Shown: positions 9,093 through 17,255 of the stretch, piece after piece | Layout of the letters: every line of letters begins with the position of its first letter | Numbering within the stretch: position 1 is the stretch's first letter | DNA from: Streptomyces pinistramenti | Lineage (GTDB): Bacteria > Actinomycetota > Actinomycetes > Streptomycetales > Streptomycetaceae | Assembly (NCBI RefSeq): GCF_020564935.1 | Contig: NZ_JAJCXB010000026.1 | Span: forward strand, 24,722 to 88,721 | Direction of reading: 5' to 3' | DNA length: 64,000 nt | The notes under the pieces: model-generated | What the model saw: only the letters and a program-made list of their open reading frames with translations | Database searches by the model: none | What the model was told of the DNA's origin: nothing | Program-made: the position numbers and the translations under genes

Positions 9093-9917
9093 GTGAAGAT
9101 CGCGCTCATGGATTCCGGTACCGGCCTGCTGGCCGCGGCCGCCGCCGTGCGCCGGCTGCGGCCGGACGCGGATCTGGTCCTCTCCTGCGACCCCGACGGC
9201 ATGCCCTGGGGTCCGCGTACCCCCGACGACGTCACCGCGCACGCGCTGGCCGTGGCCCGCGCCGCCGCCGCGCACCGCCCGGACGCCCTGATCGTCGCCT
9301 GCAACACCGCGTCCGTGCACGCCCTGCCGGCGCTCCGCGCCGAACTGGAGCCCGCGGTACCGGTCATCGGCACGGTCCCCGCCATCAAGCCGGCCGCGGC
9401 CGGCGGCGGGCCCGTCGCGATCTGGGCCACCCCCGCCACCACCGGAAGCCCCTACCAGCGCGATCTGATCGCCCGGTTCGCTGACGGCCTGGACGTCACG
9501 GGCGTGCCCTGCCCCGGGCTCGCCGACGCCGTGGAGCAGGCGGACGCCGCCGCGGTCTCCGCGGCCGTCGCCGCCGCGGCCGCACGCACCCCCCGAGACG
9601 TACGCGCCGTCGTCCTCGGCTGCACCCACTACGAACTGGTCGCCGAAGAGATCCGGGACGCACTCCAGCAGCCCGGCGCCCCCGCCCTCGTCCTGCACGG
9701 CTCCGCCGACGCGGTGGCCGCCCAGGCACTGCGCCGCATCGATGCCGAGCCGGCGCCCGCCGCCGCGCCGACCGGTGGCATCCGCGTGCTCCTCAGCGGC
9801 CGCCCCGGCGCGCTGCCTGACGTCGCACTCGCCTACCCGGAAGGCCGCCTGCTCGCCGGATCCGGTGCACCGGACGGCGCCGCGGCCGCCCGTCCCGCGG
9901 CCGCGCTGCCGCACTGA
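9093..9917 (+). CDS. Glutamate/aspartate racemase-family protein (MurI-like)
   Basis: This 274-residue protein has the two catalytic-cysteine motifs of the family: ACNTAS (Cys70) and GCTHY (Cys177), plus DSGTG at residues 7-11. Glutamate racemase supplies D-glutamate for peptidoglycan. The sequence is Ala-rich and diverged, and streptomycetes usually keep a second, canonical murI elsewhere, so this may be a paralogue with another amino-acid substrate. The start is GTG. TAGAGT at 9081-9086 lies 6 nt before it and no ribosome-binding site is visible, which suggests a leaderless mRNA. Confidence 0.85.
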   Translation: MKIALMDSGTGLLAAAAAVRRLRPDADLVLSCDPDGMPWGPRTPDDVTAHALAVARAAAAHRPDALIVACNTASVHALPALRAELEPAVPVIGTVPAIKPAAAGGGPVAIWATPATTGSPYQRDLIARFADGLDVTGVPCPGLADAVEQADAAAVSAAVAAAAARTPRDVRAVVLGCTHYELVAEEIRDALQQPGAPALVLHGSADAVAAQALRRIDAEPAPAAAPTGGIRVLLSGRPGALPDVALAYPEGRLLAGSGAPDGAAAARPAAALPH

Positions 9918-10040
9918 ATCCCGGTTCGCCTGCCGCGCCGGAACCCGCGGAACGGGCCCGGAACGCGGCCGCACAGGGACCGGCCGCACGCGGTGTCCGA
10001 CACCCTGCCCCAGCGTGCAAAGGCGCGTACGCTGCGTCTC

Positions 10041-10649
10041 ATGAGGGACCACCCCCACGACGGGGCAGCCGCCCCCGATCGGCACACCGGCGCCGGACAA
10101 GGCACAGGCCCCGCATCGGGTGCCCACGCGGAGCCGCCCGAGGTCTGGCACGGCAGCGCCACCAACCGTGTGCAGTGGCTGCTGGCCGCCATCGGCGCCG
10201 CCTGCCTCGCCCTGGGCGTCAAGCTGGCCGTCGACAGCACCTGGACCTCCAGCCTGGTGCCGCTGGCGATGGCCGTGGTCGGCTGCGTCGCGGCCGGCCT
10301 GCTGGTGCTGTTCGGCACGCTCGCCTTCGTCCACGTCGCGGTGCGCGTCGACAACGAGTGCCTGGAGGTGCGCTGCGGCCACATCGGAGTGCCGCGGCGC
10401 CGGATCCCGCTCGACCTCGTCGTCGATGTGGAGATCGCCCGGCAGGTCACCCCGCGCCACTGGGGCGGCTGGGGCTACCGCTGGCGGCCCGAGCAGGGCA
10501 CGGCCGTCATCGTGCGGCGGGGCGAGGCGCTGGTCCTCAAGCTCGGCGACGGACGCACCTTCACGGTCACCGTCGACGACGCCGAGGGAGCGATGCGCTA
10601 CATCGCCGGCCGGCTCAGCCTGCGCCGGGGCAGCCCGGCGGGCACCTGA
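10041..10649 (+). CDS. Small membrane protein with PH-like C-terminal part
   Basis: This 202-residue protein has two adjacent hydrophobic helices (about residues 45-65 and 75-100). A soluble C-terminal part with short beta strands such as VRVDNECLEVRCGHIG is of the type seen in bacterial PH or DUF3093-like proteins. I do not recognise it with certainty. TACGCT at 10028-10033 stands 7 nt before the ATG and there is no ribosome-binding site, so translation is probably from a leaderless transcript. A GTG at 9993 is possible but would add residues of poor quality. Confidence 0.7.
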   Translation: MRDHPHDGAAAPDRHTGAGQGTGPASGAHAEPPEVWHGSATNRVQWLLAAIGAACLALGVKLAVDSTWTSSLVPLAMAVVGCVAAGLLVLFGTLAFVHVAVRVDNECLEVRCGHIGVPRRRIPLDLVVDVEIARQVTPRHWGGWGYRWRPEQGTAVIVRRGEALVLKLGDGRTFTVTVDDAEGAMRYIAGRLSLRRGSPAGT

Positions 10650-10694
10650 CGCCGGGCAGGGACCGCGCGCAGCACGTCCTCTACAGTTCAGGGC

Positions 10695-11186
10695 ATGGCG
10701 ACCCCCGATTTCATCCGCGACCTCCGGGCCTCCATCGGCCATCAGATGCTGTGGCTGCCCGGCGTGAGCGCCGTCGTGTTCGACGACGAGGGCCGGGTTC
10801 TGCTGGGCCGGCGCGTGGACACCGGTAAGTGGGCGGTGATCGGCGGCATTTCCGAACCGGGCGAGCAGCCTGCGCAGACCGCGGCGCGTGAGGTGTTCGA
10901 GGAGACGGCGGTGCGGGTCGTGCCGGAGCGCGTCGTCCTCGTCGAGGCCATGCAGCCGATCACCTATCCGAACGGTGACCGCTGCCAGTTCATGGACGTC
11001 ACGCTGCGCTGCCGGGCGATCGGCGGCGAGGCGGCGGTCAACGACGACGAGTCGCTGGCGGTCGGCTGGTTCGCGATGGACGCCCTGCCGGAGCTGGACG
11101 AGTACGCCCTGACCCGGATCAAGCGGGCGCAGGAGGCCGGACCTGCCTGGTTCCAGGGCATGGGCGAGGAGCCCGCCACCCCGTAG
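10695..11186 (+). CDS. Nudix hydrolase
   Basis: The protein has 163 residues. The Nudix box runs from Gly51 through Glu57 to REVFEETAV (65-73), with the catalytic glutamates at 66, 69 and 70. The usual glycine after EET is replaced by Ala72, a tolerated change. Nudix enzymes cleave nucleoside diphosphates linked to another group, for example oxidised nucleotides or NDP-sugars. The substrate cannot be read from the sequence. The N-terminus (SIGHQMLWLPG) is the common actinobacterial variant. TACAGT 7 nt before the ATG suggests a leaderless mRNA. Confidence 0.93.
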   Translation: MATPDFIRDLRASIGHQMLWLPGVSAVVFDDEGRVLLGRRVDTGKWAVIGGISEPGEQPAQTAAREVFEETAVRVVPERVVLVEAMQPITYPNGDRCQFMDVTLRCRAIGGEAAVNDDESLAVGWFAMDALPELDEYALTRIKRAQEAGPAWFQGMGEEPATP

Positions 11187-11189
11187 TTC

Positions 11190-11735
11190 TCACAGCTCTT
11201 CGGTCGACGGCTCGTCCATCGGCGAGGACGGTTCGTCGGGCAGCGGCGGCAGCCGGCTCTCGTCCGGGGCGCTCGGCTCGTCGGACGACCCCGGGCCGGT
11301 GCCTTCGCCGGACGCCTCCTCGGTGTGCATCTCCAGTCGGTTCTTGTGGCAGCTGCTGATCCAGGTGCCGGTGGGGCCGCTCTCGTACTGGCAGAGCCAC
11401 CCCCGTACGGCCAGCGAGCCCGGGTCATCGCCGGAGTCCTGCGGTGCCCGACGGAAGAAGTCGGCCATCACGTCGTGAGCTTCTTCGCACTTCACGGTGC
11501 CGCCGGCGCCGGGGTCGGCGAAGAGCGTGACGCTCTCCGCCGTGCCGAGGGCGTCACGGATCTCGCCGCAGTCCACCGGCCGGCCCGGAATCGTGGGGGT
11601 CGGCCCGGCGGACGACGGGTTCTGTGCCCCGGGCCCGTCGGACGCGGCCGCGGAGGTGTCCGTGGCCCTGCCGCCGGTACAGCCGGCGGCGGCGAGGGCG
11701 AGCAGCACGGTCGGCACGGCGATGAGTCGGCGCAT
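11190..11735 (-). CDS. Putative secreted lipoprotein
   Basis: The protein has 181 residues with a signal peptide ending in the lipobox LAAAGC (Cys19). A Ser/Pro-rich spacer and a small domain with further cysteines at DCGEI, KCEEA, LCQYE and SCHKN follow, so two disulfides are possible. The C-terminal tail is very acidic and Pro-rich (DEPS repeats). I do not recognise the family. It is probably anchored on the outer face of the membrane. It converges on the Nudix gene with only 3 nt between stops. Confidence 0.75.
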   Translation of the reverse strand: MRRLIAVPTVLLALAAAGCTGGRATDTSAAASDGPGAQNPSSAGPTPTIPGRPVDCGEIRDALGTAESVTLFADPGAGGTVKCEEAHDVMADFFRRAPQDSGDDPGSLAVRGWLCQYESGPTGTWISSCHKNRLEMHTEEASGEGTGPGSSDEPSAPDESRLPPLPDEPSSPMDEPSTEEL

Positions 11736-11868
11736 GTCGGACTCCCTGGTGTCGGCGGCGCGCAGGCGGCGTGCTGCGTCTTTGGACGCTAGAAGTCCCG
11801 CGGCGGCCCGGCGATCCGGGGCGGCCGTTCGGGTGAGGCGGGACGACGGCGCGGCCTAGGGTGCGGAC

Positions 11869-12663
11869 ATGACTGTGACCGGCACACCTGGGCCCGTATC
11901 CCTCGACGTCGAAGGCCGTACCGCGCTCGTGACCGGCGCGGCCGGCGGCATCGGGCGTGCCTGCGCGCTGCGGCTGGCGGCGGCGGGCGCGACCGTACGT
12001 GCGGTGGACCGCGACGAGGAAGGGCTGCGCCGCCTCGCGGACGAGGTTCCCGGCGACGTGCCAGGAGCCGTCGAGCCGTGTCCGCTGGATCTCACCGACC
12101 TGGACGCGGCGGAGCGGGCAGCGGCCGGCTGCGATCTGCTGGTCAACAACGCCGGTATCCAACTGGTGCGGCCCATCGAGGAGTTCCCGCCCGAGGTGTT
12201 CCACGAGGTGCTGACCGTGATGCTGGAGGCGCCGTTCCGGCTGGTGCGCGGCGCGCTGCCGCACATGTACGCGGGTGGCTGGGGCCGGATCGTCAACATC
12301 TCGTCCGTCCACGGCCTGCGCGCCTCCCCGTTCAAATCCGCCTACGTCGCCGCCAAGCACGGCCTGGAAGGTCTGTCGAAGACCGCGGCCCTGGAGGGCG
12401 CTCCGCACGGCGTGACCTCGAACTGCGTCAACCCCGGCTATGTCCGCACCCCGCTGGTCGAGCGGCAGATCGCCGACCAGGCGGCGGCGCACGGCATCCC
12501 GGAGGAGCGGGTGCTGGCGGACGTGCTGCTGGCCGACTCCGCGGTCAAGCGGCTGGTCGAGCCGGCGGAGGTGGCCGAGGCCGTCGCCTACCTGTGCAGC
12601 CCGCAGGCGTCCTTCATCACGGGCACGTCGCTGCTGCTCGACGGCGGCTGGACCGCGCACTGA
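11869..12663 (+). CDS. 3-hydroxybutyrate dehydrogenase-like short-chain dehydrogenase
   Basis: This 264-residue SDR has the nucleotide motif TGAAGGIG (22-29), NNAG near residue 92, a catalytic serine in NISS, and Tyr159-x3-Lys163. It ends in DGGWTAH, as 3-hydroxybutyrate dehydrogenases do. The words QLVRPIEEFP and SPFKSAYVAAKHG also fit that enzyme, which interconverts 3-hydroxybutyrate and acetoacetate with NAD. Related SDRs share much of this, so the substrate is likely but not proven. TAGGGT 6 nt before the ATG again suggests a leaderless mRNA. Confidence 0.82.
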   Translation: MTVTGTPGPVSLDVEGRTALVTGAAGGIGRACALRLAAAGATVRAVDRDEEGLRRLADEVPGDVPGAVEPCPLDLTDLDAAERAAAGCDLLVNNAGIQLVRPIEEFPPEVFHEVLTVMLEAPFRLVRGALPHMYAGGWGRIVNISSVHGLRASPFKSAYVAAKHGLEGLSKTAALEGAPHGVTSNCVNPGYVRTPLVERQIADQAAAHGIPEERVLADVLLADSAVKRLVEPAEVAEAVAYLCSPQASFITGTSLLLDGGWTAH

Positions 12664-12770
12664 CCGGACCGGCCGCGTTCTACCGACGGCTGCCTCCGGA
12701 TGCGGGGCGGCGGGATACGGGGCAGCGTGGTGCCGTTCCGTCCCCGACCGACCGGACAAGGGAGTGCGTC

Positions 12771-12971
12771 ATGGGTGACAAGAGCGGCATGGACAAGATG
12801 AAGGGCAAGGCCAAGGAGTCCGTGGGCAAGGCCACCGGCAACGAACGGATGGCCGCCGAGGGCCGAACCGACCAGGCCAAGGGCGAGGCCAAGCGCGCGA
12901 TGGGCAACGCCAAGGAGAAGGCGGAGGGGGTGAAGGACTCGCTGAAGGACCGCCGCGACCGCAAGTCCTGA
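12771..12971 (+). CDS. CsbD-family stress protein
   Basis: This 66-residue, highly charged protein is built of Lys/Ala/Glu/Gly repeats (KGKAKESVGKATGN and QAKGEAKRAMGNAKEK), the signature of CsbD/YjbJ-like proteins. These accumulate in general stress response and their molecular role is unknown. GGGAG is seen 5 nt before the ATG. The coding sequence ends just before a strong hairpin terminator. An alarm-type sigma factor (sigma-B class) often drives such genes; I do not see a clear promoter of that class here. Confidence 0.9.
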   Translation: MGDKSGMDKMKGKAKESVGKATGNERMAAEGRTDQAKGEAKRAMGNAKEKAEGVKDSLKDRRDRKS

Positions 12972-12990
12972 CCGTCCGCTCCGGGCAAGC

Positions 12991-13033
12991 GCCGTGCCCC
13001 GGCCGGCCCGTAGAGGCCGGTCCGGGGCACGGC
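12991..13033. terminator. Bidirectional terminator between csbD-like gene and ProP-like transporter
   Basis: An 18-bp arm (12991-13008) pairs with 13015-13033 with one bulged T and a 6-nt loop CGTAGA. It sits between two convergent genes and can stop transcription from both sides. Confidence 0.8.
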
Positions 13034-13049
13034 GTTCATGCGTCGCAGG

Positions 13050-14642
13050 TCAGCTCCGGGACCAGGGGTGGCGCAGCCGGATCCAGATGTCCCGGGCACG
13101 CCGGCCCGCCTGCGTACGGCTGTGGGCGATCAGCCGCTGGGCCTGTTCCTCGCTCTCCACCATCGGCCCGGAGCCGCGCAGCGGCTTGCCCGCCGTCTCG
13201 TGGAGGAAGAAGCTGGCGACGAATCCGATGACCCCGGCGGCCATCAGGTAGTACGCGGGGACCATGTGGCTGCCGGTCGCCTGCACGAGCGCGGAGGCGA
13301 TCAGCGGCGTGGTGCCGCCGAAGAGCGACACGGAGATGTTGAACGAGATCGACAGGGCGCCGTACCGCAGCCGGGTCGGGAAGAGCGCGGGCAGGGTCGA
13401 CGCGGAGGTACCGGCGAAGCAGACCAGCAGGAGGCCCAGGATCAGGCATCCGAAGGCCGGCTGCAGGATGCCGCCGGCGCGGATCAGCAGCACCGCGGGC
13501 GCGGCCAGGGCGATCAGCGCCAGACTGCCCGCCATGAAGACGGGCCTGCGGCCCCAGCGGTCCGACGTCCGGCCCACGGTGGTGATGGTGAGCGCCACGA
13601 CGATCATGGTGCCGAGTACGAGCAGCTGCGAGGTGAGGGCGTCCTCACCGAGGGTTTCGGACATGAACGTCGGCAGGTACGAGGTCACCATGTAGTTGGT
13701 GACGTTGTAGAGCAGCACCAGGCCCATGCAGATCAGCACGGCCTCCCAGTGCTGGGTGAAGATTTCCTTGAGGCGCCCGTGCCCGGACTGACGGGCCACC
13801 TCCACCGGGTCCTCGCCGCCTTCGCGGCGGGCCTTCTCGGCGGCCTGGTGGGCCTGTTCGGCCTCGCGCTGGAAGGCCGGTGTCTCCTCAAGGCGCAGGC
13901 GCATGTAGAGCCCGATGAGGCCCAGCGGTCCGGCGACCAGGAAGGGGAGGCGCCAGCCCCACGACACCATGCTGTCGTCGCCGATCACGGCCGTGAGAAC
14001 GGTGACCATTCCGGAGCCCAGCGAATAGCCGATGAACGTGCCGAAGTCGAGCCAACTGCCAAGGAATCCACGTCGCTTGTCCGGCGCGTATTCGGCGATA
14101 TAGGTGGTGGCGCCCGCGTATTCGCCGCCGGTGGAGAATCCCTGCACGAGCCGGCAGATGAGCAGCAGAATCGGCGCGCTGAAGCCGATGGCCGCATAAC
14201 TGGGCAGGAATCCGACGGCAAAGGTACTGATCGCCATCATGATCATGGTGGCGGCCAATACGCGTTTGCGTCCGATACGGTCGCCGAGCGGCCCGAAAAC
14301 CAGTCCGCCGAGCGGCCGGACGAGAAAGGCGGCGGCGAAGGTCGCGAAGGTCGAGACGACTTGGGCGCCGGGCGAACTGGAGGGAAAGAAGACCTTTCCC
14401 AGCGTTCCCGCCAGATAGGCGTAGACGCCGAAGTCGAACCATTCCATCGTGTTGCCCAAGGCGGCCGCGGAAACCGCGCGGCGCACTTCGGGTTTGTCGG
14501 TGATCGTCACATCGCCGGCGCTCAGTGACTGTTTGCGGCGGCGCAGCAGAGTACGGAGCAGGCGATCGGTGGCGGCATTTCCTCCGCGGGCCGCGGTCCT
14601 GCCGCGCCGGAAGTGCGAAGGATTTCGGCGTCCAGGGCTCAT
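13050..14642 (-). CDS. ProP-like MFS osmolyte or metabolite:H+ symporter
   Basis: This 530-residue protein carries twelve predicted membrane helices of the metabolite:H+ symporter group. The entrance motif ALGNTMEWFDFGVYAYLAG and the loop FGPLGDRIGRKRVL are typical of ProP (proline and betaine uptake) and its relatives. TGGEYAGATTYIAEYAPDK is also diagnostic. The ATG at 14642 is accepted because homologues carry a similar basic N-terminal extension ending near RRKQSLSAGDVTITD. GGGG lies 4 nt upstream. The gene is transcribed alone, divergent from the methyltransferase, with a large palindrome in the shared upstream region. Confidence 0.87.
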   Translation of the reverse strand: MSPGRRNPSHFRRGRTAARGGNAATDRLLRTLLRRRKQSLSAGDVTITDKPEVRRAVSAAALGNTMEWFDFGVYAYLAGTLGKVFFPSSSPGAQVVSTFATFAAAFLVRPLGGLVFGPLGDRIGRKRVLAATMIMMAISTFAVGFLPSYAAIGFSAPILLLICRLVQGFSTGGEYAGATTYIAEYAPDKRRGFLGSWLDFGTFIGYSLGSGMVTVLTAVIGDDSMVSWGWRLPFLVAGPLGLIGLYMRLRLEETPAFQREAEQAHQAAEKARREGGEDPVEVARQSGHGRLKEIFTQHWEAVLICMGLVLLYNVTNYMVTSYLPTFMSETLGEDALTSQLLVLGTMIVVALTITTVGRTSDRWGRRPVFMAGSLALIALAAPAVLLIRAGGILQPAFGCLILGLLLVCFAGTSASTLPALFPTRLRYGALSISFNISVSLFGGTTPLIASALVQATGSHMVPAYYLMAAGVIGFVASFFLHETAGKPLRGSGPMVESEEQAQRLIAHSRTQAGRRARDIWIRLRHPWSRS

Positions 14643-14851
14643 TTCACCCCGTCCAGGGCGGTGTTGGGGGCTTCATCGTTCCGCGATTATTCCCCGAACA
14701 TTCCCCCCGGGGAGCAGGCGCAAGGCCGCCGCGTGTCGCCCGCGCCGGGCGGCCGTACGGCGGTCAGGACCTGGGCCTGCGCCCTGCTCGCGCAGCCGGT
14801 CCCGTGTGCACCGGCCCCGCCGCCGTACCGCACGCAGAGCCGGCGGACGCT

Positions 14852-14891
14852 TTGTTGCCCATGCCATGCTCTTGCATGATCTTGGCAACAA
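14852..14891. promoter_or_regulatory. 40-nt nested palindrome in the 339-nt gap 14643-14981
   Basis: The outer arms TTGTTGCC (14852-14859) and GGCAACAA (14884-14891) are exact inverted copies. The inner arms CATGC (14865-14869) and GCATG (14874-14878) are also exact, separated by TCTT. Both flanking spacers are 5 nt, so the whole site is symmetric. It is clearly AT-richer than its surroundings and lies about 90 nt upstream of the methyltransferase start. Operator for a dimeric or tetrameric repressor is the simplest reading. A hairpin in RNA is the alternative. Nothing else of note is seen in this gap. Confidence 0.6.
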
Positions 14892-14981
14892 GGCGGGTGC
14901 GGGTGCTCGACGAGAACCGCTTCGCCGTCGGTGGGTGACCACCGGCGCCGCGACGGGTGAACGACCGAGGAAAGGTGCGTC

Positions 14982-15767
14982 ATGAACGAGACGATCACGC
15001 GGGTGGACTGGCAGGCGTGGCAGGACAGCTGGGACCGCCAGCAGGAGTGGTACATGCCCGACCGCGAGGAGCGGTTCCGGGTGATGCTCGACATGGTCGA
15101 GGCGCTGGCCGGTCCCGAGCCGATGGTCCTTGACCTCGCCTGCGGCACGGGCAGCATCACCGACCGGCTGCTCAAGCGCCTCCCGGGCGCCCGCAGCACC
15201 GGCATCGACCTCGACCCGGCCCTGCTGACCCTCGCCCGCGGCCACTTCGCCGGTGACGAGCGGGCCGCGTTCGTCACCGCTGATCTCACCGGCACGCGGT
15301 GGACGGACGCGCTGCCGCACCGCCGCTACGACGCCGTGCTGACGGCGACCGCGCTGCACTGGCTGGACGCGGAGCCGCTGCGCACGCTCTACGGCGACAT
15401 CGCCGGGGTCCTGCGAGAGGGCGGCGTCTTCCTGAACGCCGATCACATGGCCGACGTCGCCGCCCCGCGGATCAACGAAGCGGTGGCCTCCTTCCACACC
15501 CGCCGCAAGGAGCGGGAGCGAGTGGCCGGGGCGCTCGACTGGGCCGCCTGGTGGGGCGCGCTCGCCGACGACCCGGTGCTCGCGGAGCCCGCGCGACGGC
15601 GCTTCGCGCTGCTCGGCGACCCCCGGGACGCGGCGGCCGGCGGCGGGGCCCGCGACCGGCCGACGGAGACCCGCTGGCACCTGGACACGCTGCGCGCGAA
15701 CGGCTTCGCCGAGGCCCGGCAGGCGTGGTGCTCACCGAGCGACGCCCTGGTCGTGGGGCTGCGCTGA
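14982..15767 (+). CDS. Class I SAM-dependent methyltransferase
   Basis: The protein has 261 residues. Motif I is VLDLACGTGSITDRLL (residues about 47-62), followed by the acidic GIDLDPALL that binds the ribose of S-adenosylmethionine, and a motif IV-like TATALHWL. The fold class is certain. The methyl acceptor is unknown. The start ATG has GAGGAAAGG 6 nt upstream. It ends in a strong hairpin and is monocistronic. The nested palindrome upstream is its most likely control site. Confidence 0.87.
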   Translation: MNETITRVDWQAWQDSWDRQQEWYMPDREERFRVMLDMVEALAGPEPMVLDLACGTGSITDRLLKRLPGARSTGIDLDPALLTLARGHFAGDERAAFVTADLTGTRWTDALPHRRYDAVLTATALHWLDAEPLRTLYGDIAGVLREGGVFLNADHMADVAAPRINEAVASFHTRRKERERVAGALDWAAWWGALADDPVLAEPARRRFALLGDPRDAAAGGGARDRPTETRWHLDTLRANGFAEARQAWCSPSDALVVGLR

Positions 15768-15773
15768 GGGCCA

Positions 15774-15809
15774 GGTCCGTGGCCCTGCCGGACGGGCGGG
15801 TCACGGACC
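15774..15809. terminator. Bidirectional hairpin terminator
   Basis: GGTCCGTGGCCC (15774-15785) pairs with GGGTCACGGACC (15798-15809), 12 bp with one G-T pair and a 12-nt loop. It lies between the convergent methyltransferase and MFS genes. Confidence 0.75.
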
Positions 15810-15818
15810 CGGGTGCGC

Positions 15819-17255
15819 TCAGTCCTGTGCCTCGGCCGCCACCGGCTTCGGGATCAGGAAGGACGCCGCGATGGCCGCGGCCAGGATGACGACGCCGGCG
15901 ATCATGCCCGCCGTGTAGCCGCCGGGGGACGCGGCGTCCGTGGGCTGCGCGGCGGTCTCGACCGCGTACAGCACGGCGAAGCTGAGGCCCGCGCCGAGGT
16001 TGAACGCGCCCGCGTTCAGGCCGGGCAGGAAGCCCGGGTTCTCGCGTGGGGACAGCACGATGCCCAGCCCGTTCAGCACGATGTTCGTCACGCCCGCGTA
16101 CGTCACACCGATCAGCAGCGACATCAGCAGCAACAGGATCCGGGACTGGCCGTGCAGGGTGAGGATCATCAGGACGACCGCCGCGACCGACCCGACCAGG
16201 CCGCAGCGCAGGATCCGCCCGTAGCCGTAGGTGGCGGCGAGGCGACCGGCGACCGGGCCCATGGCGAGCCCGGCGAGCGCGTACGGCGTCAGCGTCCACC
16301 ACGCGGACTGCTCGGCGGACATACCGAGTCCGGCCTGCGCGTCCTGGGCGAACGCCGGGATCAGCCCGTTCATGACGGCGAACACGCCGGTCATGGTGAG
16401 CACGGTGGTCAGCAGCGTCGCCCAGGTCGCCCGCTGCCTGAGGTGCCGGGTGGCGACCAGCGGGTGGCTGCTGCGGTTCTCCGTCCGCCAGAACAGCGCG
16501 AACGCGCCGGCGGCCAGCACCACCAGGCAGGCGATCAGCGGCCAGTTGGCGGCGGCGAGCTTGCCCGCCTCGTTGAGCGCGATCAGCAGCGAGCCGACCG
16601 AGACGACCAGCAGCACGACCCCGGGCCAGTCCATCCGGCTCGCCACCGGCGCCTTGGACTCGGGGGTCAGGGTGGCGACCAGCACGGTGGCGAGGGCCGC
16701 GACGCCGGCCATCGCCCAGAAGACCGAGGCGAAGCCGTGGTGGTCGGCGAGGTAGCCGCCGGCCAGCGAGTCGACGCCGGCGATCCCGCCGTTGACCGCG
16801 GTGATCACACCCAGCAGCGTCCCGTACCGCTTCGGCTCCTTCACCTCGACCCGCAGCATGATCAGGCACAGCGGGACGACCGGACCGCTCACGCCCTGGA
16901 TGATGCGGCCCGCGAACAGCATCGGCACGCTCGTCGCCAGCGCGGCGATCACGCAGCCGACGACCATCAGGCCCAGCATCCCGGCCAGCACCTTGCGGCG
17001 GCCGATCACGTCGCCCAGCCGCGGCAGGAACAGCGAGAACAGCGCGGCAGAGGTGAAGAACGCGGTCTGGGTCAGACCGATCTCGGCGGAGCTTGCGCCC
17101 AGCGAGTCCTGGATGCTCTTCAGCGCAGGGCTGAGCATGCTGGCGTTGAGCTGGAAGGCGAAACAGGCCACGAGCAGCGCCGCGACCAGCACACCCACCC
17201 GGACCCCTGAACCGCCCGGCGTCACGGCGCCGCGCGGTGCGGTGGAGACACTCAT
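15819..17255 (-). CDS. MFS transporter, cotranscribed with nucleoside hydrolase
   Basis: This 478-residue protein has about fourteen hydrophobic helices. The motif A-like loop LGDVIGRRKVLAGM and GRIIQGVSGPVVPLCLIML are features of the drug:H+ antiporter-like (DHA2) branch. The ATG at 17255 overlaps the stop codon of the nucleoside hydrolase (ATGA), so the two are translationally coupled. This context suggests it moves the nucleoside or base handled by the hydrolase, although the family label alone would say exporter of small molecules. A LacI regulator is divergently encoded. Confidence 0.82.
   Translation of the reverse strand: MSVSTAPRGAVTPGGSGVRVGVLVAALLVACFAFQLNASMLSPALKSIQDSLGASSAEIGLTQTAFFTSAALFSLFLPRLGDVIGRRKVLAGMLGLMVVGCVIAALATSVPMLFAGRIIQGVSGPVVPLCLIMLRVEVKEPKRYGTLLGVITAVNGGIAGVDSLAGGYLADHHGFASVFWAMAGVAALATVLVATLTPESKAPVASRMDWPGVVLLVVSVGSLLIALNEAGKLAAANWPLIACLVVLAAGAFALFWRTENRSSHPLVATRHLRQRATWATLLTTVLTMTGVFAVMNGLIPAFAQDAQAGLGMSAEQSAWWTLTPYALAGLAMGPVAGRLAATYGYGRILRCGLVGSVAAVVLMILTLHGQSRILLLLMSLLIGVTYAGVTNIVLNGLGIVLSPRENPGFLPGLNAGAFNLGAGLSFAVLYAVETAAQPTDAASPGGYTAGMIAGVVILAAAIAASFLIPKPVAAEAQD

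Noticed and set aside
14161..14200. TTA leucine codons (bldA control)
   Set aside because: The few tta/taa words I inspected in coding regions, such as the one in the ProP-like gene, are out of frame; I noticed no in-frame TTA codon, although I did not scan every codon by computation.
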